A DNA stretch of 8,482 bases from Alcaligenaceae bacterium (GTDB taxonomy: Bacteria > Pseudomonadota > Gammaproteobacteria > Burkholderiales > Burkholderiaceae_B). The notes under the pieces were generated by a model, which searched no databases, was not told the origin of the DNA, and saw only the letters and a list, made by a program, of their open reading frames with translations. Positions 1-5,804 of the stretch are shown in pieces. Where the stretch lies: assembly GCA_012511095.1 (NCBI GenBank), contig JAAZGT010000035.1, positions 1 to 8,482 on the forward strand, in the 5' to 3' direction. The position numbers and the translations under genes are program-made. Numbering within the stretch: position 1 is the stretch's first letter; the number at the start of each line of letters is the position of its first letter.

Positions 1-24
1 ACAATTTGCTTGTTGATAGCGTAA

Positions 25-62
25 ATCAAAGGCATGATGGATGACCTTTATCCGCCTTTGAT
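25..62. repeat. 9-bp inverted repeat in the left intergenic stretch
   Basis: ATCAAAGGC at 25-33 is exactly complementary to GCCTTTGAT at 54-62, with 20 bases between the arms. There is no U-tract on either side good enough for a terminator. It could be a regulator-binding dyad or a hairpin in a leader of a gene lying to the left of the window, or chance. The function is unknown. Confidence 0.4.
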
Positions 63-150
63 CAAACTCAAACTGTATAAGAATACGCGCTGTTCTTGAT
101 GTTTATGATAGCTTCAAAGTCCAGCGACCGCTCGAGGAGATGAGCTGATC

Positions 151-183
151 GCTAGCTAGCTATATTGTCGTAACGAGCGTTAC
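151..183. repeat. Cluster of short palindromes downstream of the CoA-transferase gene
   Basis: Two dyads sit close together. GCTAGCTAGC at 151-160 is a perfect palindrome. GTAACG at 170-175 and CGTTAC at 178-183 form a perfect inverted repeat around a two-base centre (AG). The loop of the second is too short for a stable RNA hairpin, so a protein-binding site is more natural than a terminator. The stretch 1-202 otherwise shows no gene I can support, and I find no convincing terminator for the minus-strand CoA-transferase gene that ends at 203. Confidence 0.35.
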
Positions 184-202
184 TGATGACTTGTGTGAGA
201 TG

Positions 203-1387
203 TTAAATAACGCTGTCTTTTTGCCACTGATTAAGTTGTTCTGCGTCATAAAACTGGCTTAAAACTTCCTCAGTGTGTTGCCCAACAGTTGGGGGCGGGC
301 TGTTATATTGCACTGGGGTATCTGAGAGCTTAATTGGATTGCCTAAAACACGTACTGGGCTATTGTCAAAACTCACTGTCATATTGCGAGCAATAGCCTG
401 TGGTAGATTTAAAGCCTCATCAATGGTGTTAATGGCGCCACATGGTACACCAGCATCTTCAAAAATCTCAATCCACTGATCGCGTGATTTACTAACAAAC
501 ACCTCCGCCATTAATGGAATCAGGGCCTCTCTATTTTGTACACGTGCTGGATTAGTAGCAAAGCGTGGGTCTTGATCCCAAGCCTCGCCCATCACTTGGC
601 AAACCGTGGCAAATTGCTTGTCATTACCGCAAGCAAGCACCATATGTTGTTGATTAGCTACTTCAAAAACTTGATAAGGCACAATGCTTTGGTGTGCATT
701 ACCTAGACGTTGTGGTGTTTTGCCGTTGGCTAAGTAGTTTTGACCAATATTGGCGGTCATGGCTAAGGCGCTATCAAGTAAAGACACATCGACATGTTGG
801 CCACGACCGTTAAGTTCGCGAGCACGCAGGGCAGCTTGAATACCAATGGTAAGTTGTAAACCCGCAAACAAATCCACTACCGCAACACCCACTTTGTGAG
901 GCATGCCGTCAGCTGGTCCAGTGATGCTCATTAGCCCCGATAGAGCTTGAATAATATAATCGTAGCCTGGTTTAGCTGCATCGGGTCCGGTTTGACCAAA
1001 GCCAGTTAGAGAAGCATAGACTAGACGTGGATTAACAGCTTTTAAAGACTCATAATCCAGTCCGTATTTTTTTAAACCACCGACCTTAAAGTTTTCTACA
1101 AGAACATCGGCTTCTTGGGCCAGGCGACGAATAATCGCTTGTCCTTCAGCTCGACTAATATCGATAGTAATTGATTTTTTATTACGATTAACCGTTGCAA
1201 AGTAGGCAGAGGTGCCGTCAGCAAAGGTCGGCGGCGTCCATTGTCGAGTTTCATCGCCTTGGCCCGGTCGCTCAATTTTTAACACCTGAGCGCCTAAGTC
1301 GGCTAGGATTTGGGTGCAACCTGGAGCGGCCAGCACACGTGATAAATCGAGAACTTTGATGCCTTCTAGGGCAGCAGTCATCGTCAT
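203..1387 (-). CDS. CaiB/BaiF family (class III) CoA-transferase, probable glutarate CoA-transferase
   Basis: This 394-residue cytoplasmic enzyme belongs to the class III CoA-transferase family, which moves CoA between carboxylic acids through an aspartyl-CoA thioester. Family features visible are the N-terminal LEGIKVLDLSRVLAAPGCTQ segment (residues 7-26), the ADLGAQVLKIE strand (29-39), VLVENFKVGGLKKYGLDY (95-112), ASLTGFGQTGP (125-135), and GVAVVDLFAGLQ, in which D172 is the expected catalytic aspartate. The length is normal for the family and the gene appears intact. It lies 91 bases downstream of gcdH on the same strand, which points to succinyl-CoA:glutarate CoA-transferase activity (GcoT/SUGCT type) feeding glutaryl-CoA to GcdH. 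The substrate is inferred from context, because CaiB family sequences do not reveal it. The start at 1385-1387 has a modest AAAGAG ribosome site. A second ATG two codons in (1379-1381) is equally possible. The hairpin at 1427-1453 lies just upstream and may limit read-through from gcdH. Confidence 0.9.
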   Translation of the reverse strand: MTMTAALEGIKVLDLSRVLAAPGCTQILADLGAQVLKIERPGQGDETRQWTPPTFADGTSAYFATVNRNKKSITIDISRAEGQAIIRRLAQEADVLVENFKVGGLKKYGLDYESLKAVNPRLVYASLTGFGQTGPDAAKPGYDYIIQALSGLMSITGPADGMPHKVGVAVVDLFAGLQLTIGIQAALRARELNGRGQHVDVSLLDSALAMTANIGQNYLANGKTPQRLGNAHQSIVPYQVFEVANQQHMVLACGNDKQFATVCQVMGEAWDQDPRFATNPARVQNREALIPLMAEVFVSKSRDQWIEIFEDAGVPCGAINTIDEALNLPQAIARNMTVSFDNSPVRVLGNPIKLSDTPVQYNSPPPTVGQHTEEVLSQFYDAEQLNQWQKDSVI

Positions 1388-1422
1388 AATTTACTCTTTA
1401 GATAAGGAAATAAAAAGATTAC

Positions 1423-1453
1423 AAAACCTACGCCTCAGATAATGAGGCGTAGG
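1423..1453 (-). terminator. Intrinsic terminator/attenuator between gcdH and the CoA-transferase gene
   Basis: CCTACGCCTCA (1427-1437) and TGAGGCGTAGG (1443-1453) form a perfect 11-bp GC-rich stem with a 5-base loop. Read on the minus strand the stem is followed by TTTTGTAATC and then a second T-run. This is the arrangement of a rho-independent terminator for gcdH. The interrupted U-tract suggests partial rather than complete termination, so the downstream CoA-transferase gene is probably transcribed at a lower level or from its own promoter. I could not find a strong promoter in the 91-base gap. Confidence 0.8.
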
Positions 1454-1478
1454 TAAATTACACAAGTTTGCGCGCTGA

Positions 1479-2660
1479 TTAGCGAGCAGCAAAAGCTTGA
1501 ATACCAGTCTGAGCACGGCCAAGAATTAAAGCGTGTACATCGTGAGTACCTTCATATGTGTTAACCGCTTCAAGGTTCATCACGTGGCGAATGACATGGA
1601 ACTCATCAGAAATACCGTTACCGCCATGCATATCACGAGAGATGCGAGCGATATCTAAAGCTTTACCACAGTTGTTGCGCTTGATTAGAGAGATCATCTC
1701 AGGTGCCGCACGATCCTCATCCATTAAACGACCAACACGTAGAGCAGCTTGTAAACCTAAGCTAATCTCGGTTTGCATATTGGCGAGCTTTAATTGGAAT
1801 AATTGAGTCGCTGCTAATGGGCGATCGAATTGAATGCGGTCTAAGCTGTATTGGCGAGCGGCATGCCAGCAGAACTCAGCAGCACCCATTGAACCCCATG
1901 CGATGCCATAACGCGCTTTATTTAAGCAACCAAATGGACCCTTAAGACCACGGATATCTGGGAAAGCATTTTCTTCTGGTACAAAAACGTTATCCATTAC
2001 AACTTCACCAGTGATTGAGGCGCGTAAAGAGAATTTACCCTCAATCACAGGAGCTGATAAACCTTTCATGCCTTTTTCTAAGATAAAGCCACGAATTTCG
2101 TTGTCATCATCTTTGGCCCAGATAATAAATACGTCAGCAATTGGGCTGTTGGTAATCCACATCTTATTACCAGTTAGGGAGTAACCACCGTCGACCTTGC
2201 GAGCACGTGTTTTCATAGAACCAGGATCAGAACCTGCGTCAGGCTCAGTTAAACCAAAACAACCAATTAACTCACCGGTAGCTAGTTTAGGTAGGAACTT
2301 ATTTTTTTGATCCTCGGTACCATAAGCCCAGATAGGGTGCATCACTAAGCTAGACTGTACACTCATAGCAGAACGATAGCCAGAGTCAACACGCTCAACT
2401 GCACGAGCAATTAGACCGTAGGAGACATGAGACATGCCAGCACAGCCGTAACCATCAATGGTCGCGCCCAATAGACCTAACTCACCCATGCGCTTCATTA
2501 GCTCAGGATCAAATGCTTCATTGCGGTTAGCCTCTAAGATACCAGGCATTAAAACCTCTTGACAGAAAGTCTCTGCACTCTCTGATACCATGCGCTCTTC
2601 TTCGGTGAGCTGATCATCTAATAAAAAAGGGTCTTCCCATTTAAATGATGGACGTGACAT
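1479..2660 (-). CDS. gcdH: Glutaryl-CoA dehydrogenase
   Basis: This FAD-dependent acyl-CoA dehydrogenase family enzyme converts glutaryl-CoA to crotonyl-CoA and CO2 in the catabolism of glutarate, lysine and tryptophan, passing electrons to electron-transfer flavoprotein. The 393 residues match the usual length. Specific marks of GcdH rather than a generic acyl-CoA dehydrogenase are VERVDSGYRSAMSVQSSLV (88-106) with the substrate-binding arginine at R96, CFGLTEPDAGSDP (134-146), MWITNSPIADVF (167-178), KARYGIAWG (248-256), RDMHGGNGISDE (342-353) and the active-site loop VNTYEGTHD (366-374) with catalytic base E370. The YGCAG and AMSVQSSLVMHPI wording is closer to the mitochondrial enzyme as I remember it than to typical Pseudomonas or Bordetella GcdH. 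The ATG at 2658-2660 is well placed 8 bases after GAGGAG (2669-2674 on the plus strand complement). The gene is divergent from the IclR-type regulator gene, which is its likely controller. Confidence 0.96.
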   Translation of the reverse strand: MSRPSFKWEDPFLLDDQLTEEERMVSESAETFCQEVLMPGILEANRNEAFDPELMKRMGELGLLGATIDGYGCAGMSHVSYGLIARAVERVDSGYRSAMSVQSSLVMHPIWAYGTEDQKNKFLPKLATGELIGCFGLTEPDAGSDPGSMKTRARKVDGGYSLTGNKMWITNSPIADVFIIWAKDDDNEIRGFILEKGMKGLSAPVIEGKFSLRASITGEVVMDNVFVPEENAFPDIRGLKGPFGCLNKARYGIAWGSMGAAEFCWHAARQYSLDRIQFDRPLAATQLFQLKLANMQTEISLGLQAALRVGRLMDEDRAAPEMISLIKRNNCGKALDIARISRDMHGGNGISDEFHVIRHVMNLEAVNTYEGTHDVHALILGRAQTGIQAFAAR

Positions 2661-2712
2661 AAGAATTACTCCTCTACTTACTTCTTTAATGTTGTTTGTT
2701 GCTAATTAATAG

Positions 2713-2727
2713 TTTCGCTAAGCGGAA
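2713..2727. promoter_or_regulatory. Candidate IclR-family operator in the gcdH/regulator divergent region
   Basis: TTTCGCTAAGCGGAA is a 15-bp quasi-palindrome centred on A2720, with six of seven base pairs matching. Its length and form agree with sites bound by IclR-family dimers. A further GCGGAA half-site occurs at 2743-2748, exactly 21 bases (about two helical turns) from the GCGGAA at 2722-2727, so both would face the same side of the DNA. The dyad lies just upstream of the -10 element of the regulator promoter and within the 129-base gap before gcdH, so it could serve autoregulation and control of gcdH. The link to the adjacent regulator is inferred. Confidence 0.5.
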
Positions 2728-2731
2728 TTAG

Positions 2732-2740
2732 TGATATACT
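2732..2740 (+). promoter_or_regulatory. Extended -10 promoter for the IclR-type regulator gene
   Basis: TGATATACT contains an extended -10 element (TG, one base, then TATACT, five of six matches to TATAAT). No good -35 hexamer lies at the right distance, since the 2712-2718 region has only a weak match. That is common for extended -10 promoters. The putative operator dyad covers the -35 position. Transcription would start around 2747, giving a leader of about 43 bases before the GTG at 2790. I could not resolve a strong minus-strand promoter for gcdH in the same gap. Confidence 0.55.
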
Positions 2741-2774
2741 ATGCGGAACAGAATAATTTTAATTTACTACGTTT

Positions 2775-2780
2775 AGGTGA
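2775..2780 (+). promoter_or_regulatory. Ribosome-binding site deciding the GTG start of the regulator
   Basis: AGGTGA sits 9 bases before the GTG at 2790-2792. The next in-frame start, ATG at 2811, has no comparable site at proper distance, so the GTG start is preferred. Confidence 0.6.
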
Positions 2781-2789
2781 GCTTGTAAA

Positions 2790-3578
2790 GTGTTAAATGA
2801 CTTATTAAAAATGATTGAGCTAAGTGAGCAAGAAAAAGATCGTCAATTTATTACCTCGCTAGCGCGTGGTTTGACCGTGCTTTATGCGCTACGCTTCTAT
2901 CCGCGCGGCATGACGCATCAACAAATTACCGAAATGACTCAATTACCCAAAGCCACAGTTAGTCGCATACTTAATACACTAATCAAAATGCGATTTTTAC
3001 GTAAACACCCCGGTACGGGCTTGTTTGTTAGTGATGTGCGTTTTAGGGAAATGGTAGATATTGCCCAAGATCCAGATCATTTGGTGCGCGATAGCAAGCC
3101 TTTAATGATGGCTTTTGCTGAAAAATACGAGGTTTCAGTGAGTTTAGCGGTCGAAGATTCAGGCGAAATGTTGTATTTAGAAAGTATTCGCTCACCTGCG
3201 CGCTTAGCGGTTCAGCTAACTGTGGGTTCTACCGTGCCTTTAATCGATACAGCGATTGGCAGAGCATATTACAGTGCCTTAGATACACCCCAACGATTCC
3301 AATTAGAGGCTTTGTTAGCTACTAATCATGACGAGACTCAGATTAATAAGCTAAAAGAACAGGCAGAGTTTTATGAAAAGCACGGCTTTTGTTATTCTGT
3401 GGGTGAGTTCTCACACGATATTACGGCTATTGCTATTGCGGTTCGTGCCGATGGGGCAAAAAATGGTTTTTATGCCCTTAATGCTAGCGTACCATCGTCG
3501 CGCATTAGCTTAGATGAGTTAATTGCTGAGGTGGCTGAGCCTCTTAAACAATTAGCAAATGACTTGGAGCAGTTGTAA
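2790..3578 (+). CDS. IclR family transcriptional regulator
   Basis: This 262-residue DNA-binding regulator has the standard two-domain IclR layout. An N-terminal winged helix-turn-helix occupies roughly residues 18-85 (ITSLARGLTVLYAL, then MTHQQITEMTQLPKATVSRILNTLIKMRFL, with the recognition helix around 53-64). A C-terminal effector-binding domain follows from about 95 to 260, with the family signature region VQLTVGSTVPLIDTAIGRAY (141-160) and a C198YSVGEFSHDITAIAIAV-type segment near the ligand pocket. The gene is divergent from gcdH, which makes control of glutarate catabolism the most likely role, as repressor or activator; the effector could be glutarate or glutaryl-CoA (inference). It begins with GTG and ends one base into rluE (TAATG at 3576-3580), so the two are probably cotranscribed and translationally coupled. 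Glutarate genes in Pseudomonas are usually paired with a LysR-type GcdR, so an IclR partner is a variation. Confidence 0.9.
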   Translation: MLNDLLKMIELSEQEKDRQFITSLARGLTVLYALRFYPRGMTHQQITEMTQLPKATVSRILNTLIKMRFLRKHPGTGLFVSDVRFREMVDIAQDPDHLVRDSKPLMMAFAEKYEVSVSLAVEDSGEMLYLESIRSPARLAVQLTVGSTVPLIDTAIGRAYYSALDTPQRFQLEALLATNHDETQINKLKEQAEFYEKHGFCYSVGEFSHDITAIAIAVRADGAKNGFYALNASVPSSRISLDELIAEVAEPLKQLANDLEQL

Positions 3579-4225
3579 TGTCACAATTTTCAAAGCACAA
3601 AACCAATCGTCGTCACCGAGCTTCAAGTCGGCCCGGCCGTCCAAGCAAAACAAGCCGTCAACGTTCACAATCACCACAAAAGCCGCGTTTAATTCTATTT
3701 AATAAACCCTATGACGTATTAACGCAATTTACTGACAGCGAAGGGCGTGCGACATTAAAGGACTTTATTCCCATTGAGGGTGTTTATGCTGCAGGCCGCT
3801 TAGATAGAAATAGCGAGGGTCTACTTGTATTGACCAACGATGGTGCTTTGCAAGCTCGCATTGCCGAGCCGAAATATAAAACCCTTAAAAGGTATTGGGC
3901 GCAGGTAGAGGGGGAGGTTAGCGAAGCCCAATTACAACAATTAAGAGATGGCGTGATTCTTAATGATGGCAAAACCCTACCTGCCGAGGTAAGACAAATT
4001 CCCGAACCTGAGCTTTGGCCACGCAATCCACCTATACGTTTTAGAGCAGCAATTCCTACTCATTGGATTGAGCTCTGTATTGTTGAGGGTAAAAATAGGC
4101 AGGTGCGACGAATGACTGCTGCCGTGGGTTTACCGACCTTACGTTTAGTGAGGATGCAAGTTGGGGAGTGGCATTTAGATGAGTTGCTACCTGGTGAGTG
4201 GAAAGAGGTAGAATCCAAACTATAA
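3578..4225 (+). CDS. rluE: 23S rRNA pseudouridine synthase RluE (U2457-specific)
   Basis: This RsuA/RluB/E/F-family pseudouridine synthase is the enzyme that isomerises U2457 of 23S rRNA in Escherichia coli. The 215-residue protein has no S4 RNA-binding domain, which is typical of RluE. Recognisable segments are LILFNKPYDVLTQFTD (38-53), AAGRLDRNSEGLLVLTNDG (71-89) with catalytic D76, LWPRNPPIRFRAAIP (146-160) and EGKNRQVRRMTAAVGLPTLRL (170-190). The phrase TLKDFIPIEGVYAAGRLDR (59-77) closely follows E. coli RluE as I recall it. Residues 1-37 are a Lys/Arg/Ser-rich, probably disordered tail that likely helps bind RNA. The ATG overlaps the stop codon of the regulator gene by one base and there is no independent promoter visible, so expression probably depends on the upstream gene. 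The functional link between the two is probably incidental. Confidence 0.93.
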   Translation: MSQFSKHKTNRRHRASSRPGRPSKTSRQRSQSPQKPRLILFNKPYDVLTQFTDSEGRATLKDFIPIEGVYAAGRLDRNSEGLLVLTNDGALQARIAEPKYKTLKRYWAQVEGEVSEAQLQQLRDGVILNDGKTLPAEVRQIPEPELWPRNPPIRFRAAIPTHWIELCIVEGKNRQVRRMTAAVGLPTLRLVRMQVGEWHLDELLPGEWKEVESKL

Positions 4226-4263
4226 GTCGCTTCTAATAATCTGCTTATAAAAATGCTAAAAAC

Positions 4264-4291
4264 GTGTAACTTCGGGGTTCAGGGCTATAAT
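4264..4291 (+). promoter_or_regulatory. Promoter of the transporter/two-component gene set
   Basis: A perfect TATAAT -10 hexamer lies at 4286-4291. At a 16-base spacing upstream is GTGTAA (4264-4269), a weak -35 (three of six matches to TTGACA). A weak -35 with a perfect -10 would suit an activated promoter. Transcription would begin around 4298, leaving a leader of about 50 bases with a GAGGT ribosome site (4336-4340) before the ATG at 4347. Confidence 0.6.
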
Positions 4292-4305
4292 TAGATTTTT
4301 CTAAT
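4290..4305. promoter_or_regulatory. 16-bp palindrome at the expected transcription start, candidate operator
   Basis: ATTAGA (4290-4295) and TCTAAT (4300-4305) form a perfect 6-bp inverted repeat around TTTT. It begins at the last two bases of the -10 hexamer and covers the predicted start site, so a bound protein would block or gate initiation. The stem is too AT-rich to be a strong RNA hairpin. The obvious candidate binder is the LuxR-type response regulator encoded downstream, but that is inference, and activators normally bind further upstream. Confidence 0.4.
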
Positions 4306-4346
4306 ATTACTTTCCTTCTTATTGATTCACATCCCGAGGTGGTTCT

Positions 4347-5804
4347 ATGGGCTTTAGGCCTATTCCGGCTATGATTTCTCTAGCCGTAGCTTTAGTCATT
4401 CGTTTTGTCATACCTGTACCTGATGAGGTGTTAGCAGAGGGGTGGACACTCTTAGCAATATTTATCGGTATTATTACAGCCATTATCGCTAAGGCGATGC
4501 CGATTGGCGCTTTGTCTATTATTGGTATTGCTTTGGTGGCGGTGACAGGTGTTACGGCTGATACGCCAGACGCTAGGATGAGCGATGCACTGAGCATCTT
4601 TTCTAATCCTTTAATTTGGTTAATTGGTATCTCGATTATGATTTCTCGAGGCATTATCAAAACTGGTTTGGGCCAACGTGTAGGCTATTATTTTATTGCC
4701 ATTTGGGGCAAAAGAACGATCGGCATTGCTTACAGTTTAACCATTACGGAACTACTTTTAGCACCAGCTACACCCTGTAATACCGCGCGTGGTGGCGGTA
4801 TTATTCACCCCTTAGTGCGTTCTATTGCGAGTACTTATAAATCTGATCCGGCCAGAGGGACTCAAGATCGTATGGGTAAGTATTTGGCTTTAGTGAATTA
4901 CCACTGTAACCCCATCTCCTCGGCCATGTTTATTACCGCAACAGCACCTAACCCTTTAGTGGTTGATTTGATTGCTGAAGCAACAAATATGGACATTCAA
5001 TTAACATGGGGTACTTGGGCTTTGGCGATGTTGGTGCCAGGCTTGGTGGCTATGGCTCTTATGCCTTTGGTAATTTATTTTCTGTATCCACCTGAGATTA
5101 AAAAGACGCCCGATTCTGCCACCTATGCTTTTGAAAAATTAGCTGAAATGGGGCCCATCAAGCGTGATGAGTACATGATGTGTGGGGTTTTTGTGTTGAT
5201 GCTACTGTTTTGGGCTGGTATTCCTGCCATGTTATTCGGTCAGGCATGGGCGCTTAACCCAGCGGCTACTGCTTTTCTTGGTTTAGCCTTATTATTAATT
5301 TTTGGCGTCTTGAAATGGGTTGATATTTTGAATGAGCGTGTCGCTTGGGACACCATTATTTGGTTCTCGGGCTTAGTGATGATGGCCACTTTTTTAAATA
5401 AATTAGGTGTTATTGCATGGTTTTCAGATTCACTGCAAAATAGTATTGGTGGTTTAGGGTTGCATTGGACCTATTCGGCTACTTTGTTGTTATTGGCATA
5501 TTTATATACACACTATTTGTTTGCTAGTACCACAGCCCATATTACCGCTATGTTTGCGGCATTTTATACAGCGGGTTTAGCATTGGGTGCGCCACCGATG
5601 TTATATGCTCTAATGATGGCAGCGGTGTCAAGTCTAATGATGACACTAACACACTTTGCCACGGGCACCTCACCCGTCATTTTTGGTTCGGGCTATACCA
5701 CCTTAGGTGAGTGGTGGAAAGCAGGCTTTATTATGAGTGTGGTTAATCTTTTTATCTTTGTCACGGTTGGTTCAGTTTGGTGGAAAGTCTTAGGTTATTG
5801 GTAA
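4347..5804 (+). CDS. DASS (SLC13/CitT-like) anion transporter
   Basis: This inner-membrane carrier belongs to the divalent anion:sodium symporter family, whose members import or exchange di- and tricarboxylates (citrate, succinate, malate, 2-oxoglutarate, tartrate) or sulfate. It has 485 residues, normal for CitT or chloroplast DiT1 relatives, with many hydrophobic helices from about residue 8 to 482. Family segments include IPVPDEVLAEGW (22-33), LLLAPATPCNTARGGGIIHP (136-155), MFITATAPNPLVVDL (194-208), YTHYLFASTTAHITAMF (387-403) and FATGTSPVIFGSGYTTLGEWW (437-457). The first substrate/sodium-binding motif reads C144-N145-T146 where S-N-T is usual. The second half-site carries ATGTSP, as in the CitT branch. 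It is followed by an overlapping kinase gene and a response regulator gene, which suggests substrate-responsive control. The precise substrate cannot be read from the sequence; a C4-C6 dicarboxylate is most likely. Confidence 0.9.
   Translation: MGFRPIPAMISLAVALVIRFVIPVPDEVLAEGWTLLAIFIGIITAIIAKAMPIGALSIIGIALVAVTGVTADTPDARMSDALSIFSNPLIWLIGISIMISRGIIKTGLGQRVGYYFIAIWGKRTIGIAYSLTITELLLAPATPCNTARGGGIIHPLVRSIASTYKSDPARGTQDRMGKYLALVNYHCNPISSAMFITATAPNPLVVDLIAEATNMDIQLTWGTWALAMLVPGLVAMALMPLVIYFLYPPEIKKTPDSATYAFEKLAEMGPIKRDEYMMCGVFVLMLLFWAGIPAMLFGQAWALNPAATAFLGLALLLIFGVLKWVDILNERVAWDTIIWFSGLVMMATFLNKLGVIAWFSDSLQNSIGGLGLHWTYSATLLLLAYLYTHYLFASTTAHITAMFAAFYTAGLALGAPPMLYALMMAAVSSLMMTLTHFATGTSPVIFGSGYTTLGEWWKAGFIMSVVNLFIFVTVGSVWWKVLGYW

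Noticed and set aside
1..35. Possible start of a minus-strand gene (ATG at 33-35, reading MPLIYAINKQI to the window edge, with AAAGG about 9 bases upstream).
   Set aside because: Only 11 codons are visible, there is no recognisable family and no clear promoter, so it cannot be told apart from chance. A plus-strand frame ending at 44 is equally unsupported.
2661..2789. A specific minus-strand promoter for gcdH.
   Set aside because: Candidate hexamers such as TATTAA near the operator lack a -35 element at acceptable spacing, so I did not call one although a promoter must exist in this gap.
3784..4026. Open frames of 68-113 codons lying opposite or inside the larger genes (for example at 273-479, 1558-1806, 3784-4026, 4319-4660 and 6409-6708).
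   Set aside because: Each lies within a strongly supported gene in another frame, has no recognisable motif and no ribosome site of note, and is best explained as a shadow frame.
4221..4249. TATAAG...CTTATA inverted repeat just after rluE as a terminator.
   Set aside because: The arms are AT-rich, 17 bases apart, and followed by A rather than T residues, so it does not fit an intrinsic terminator.
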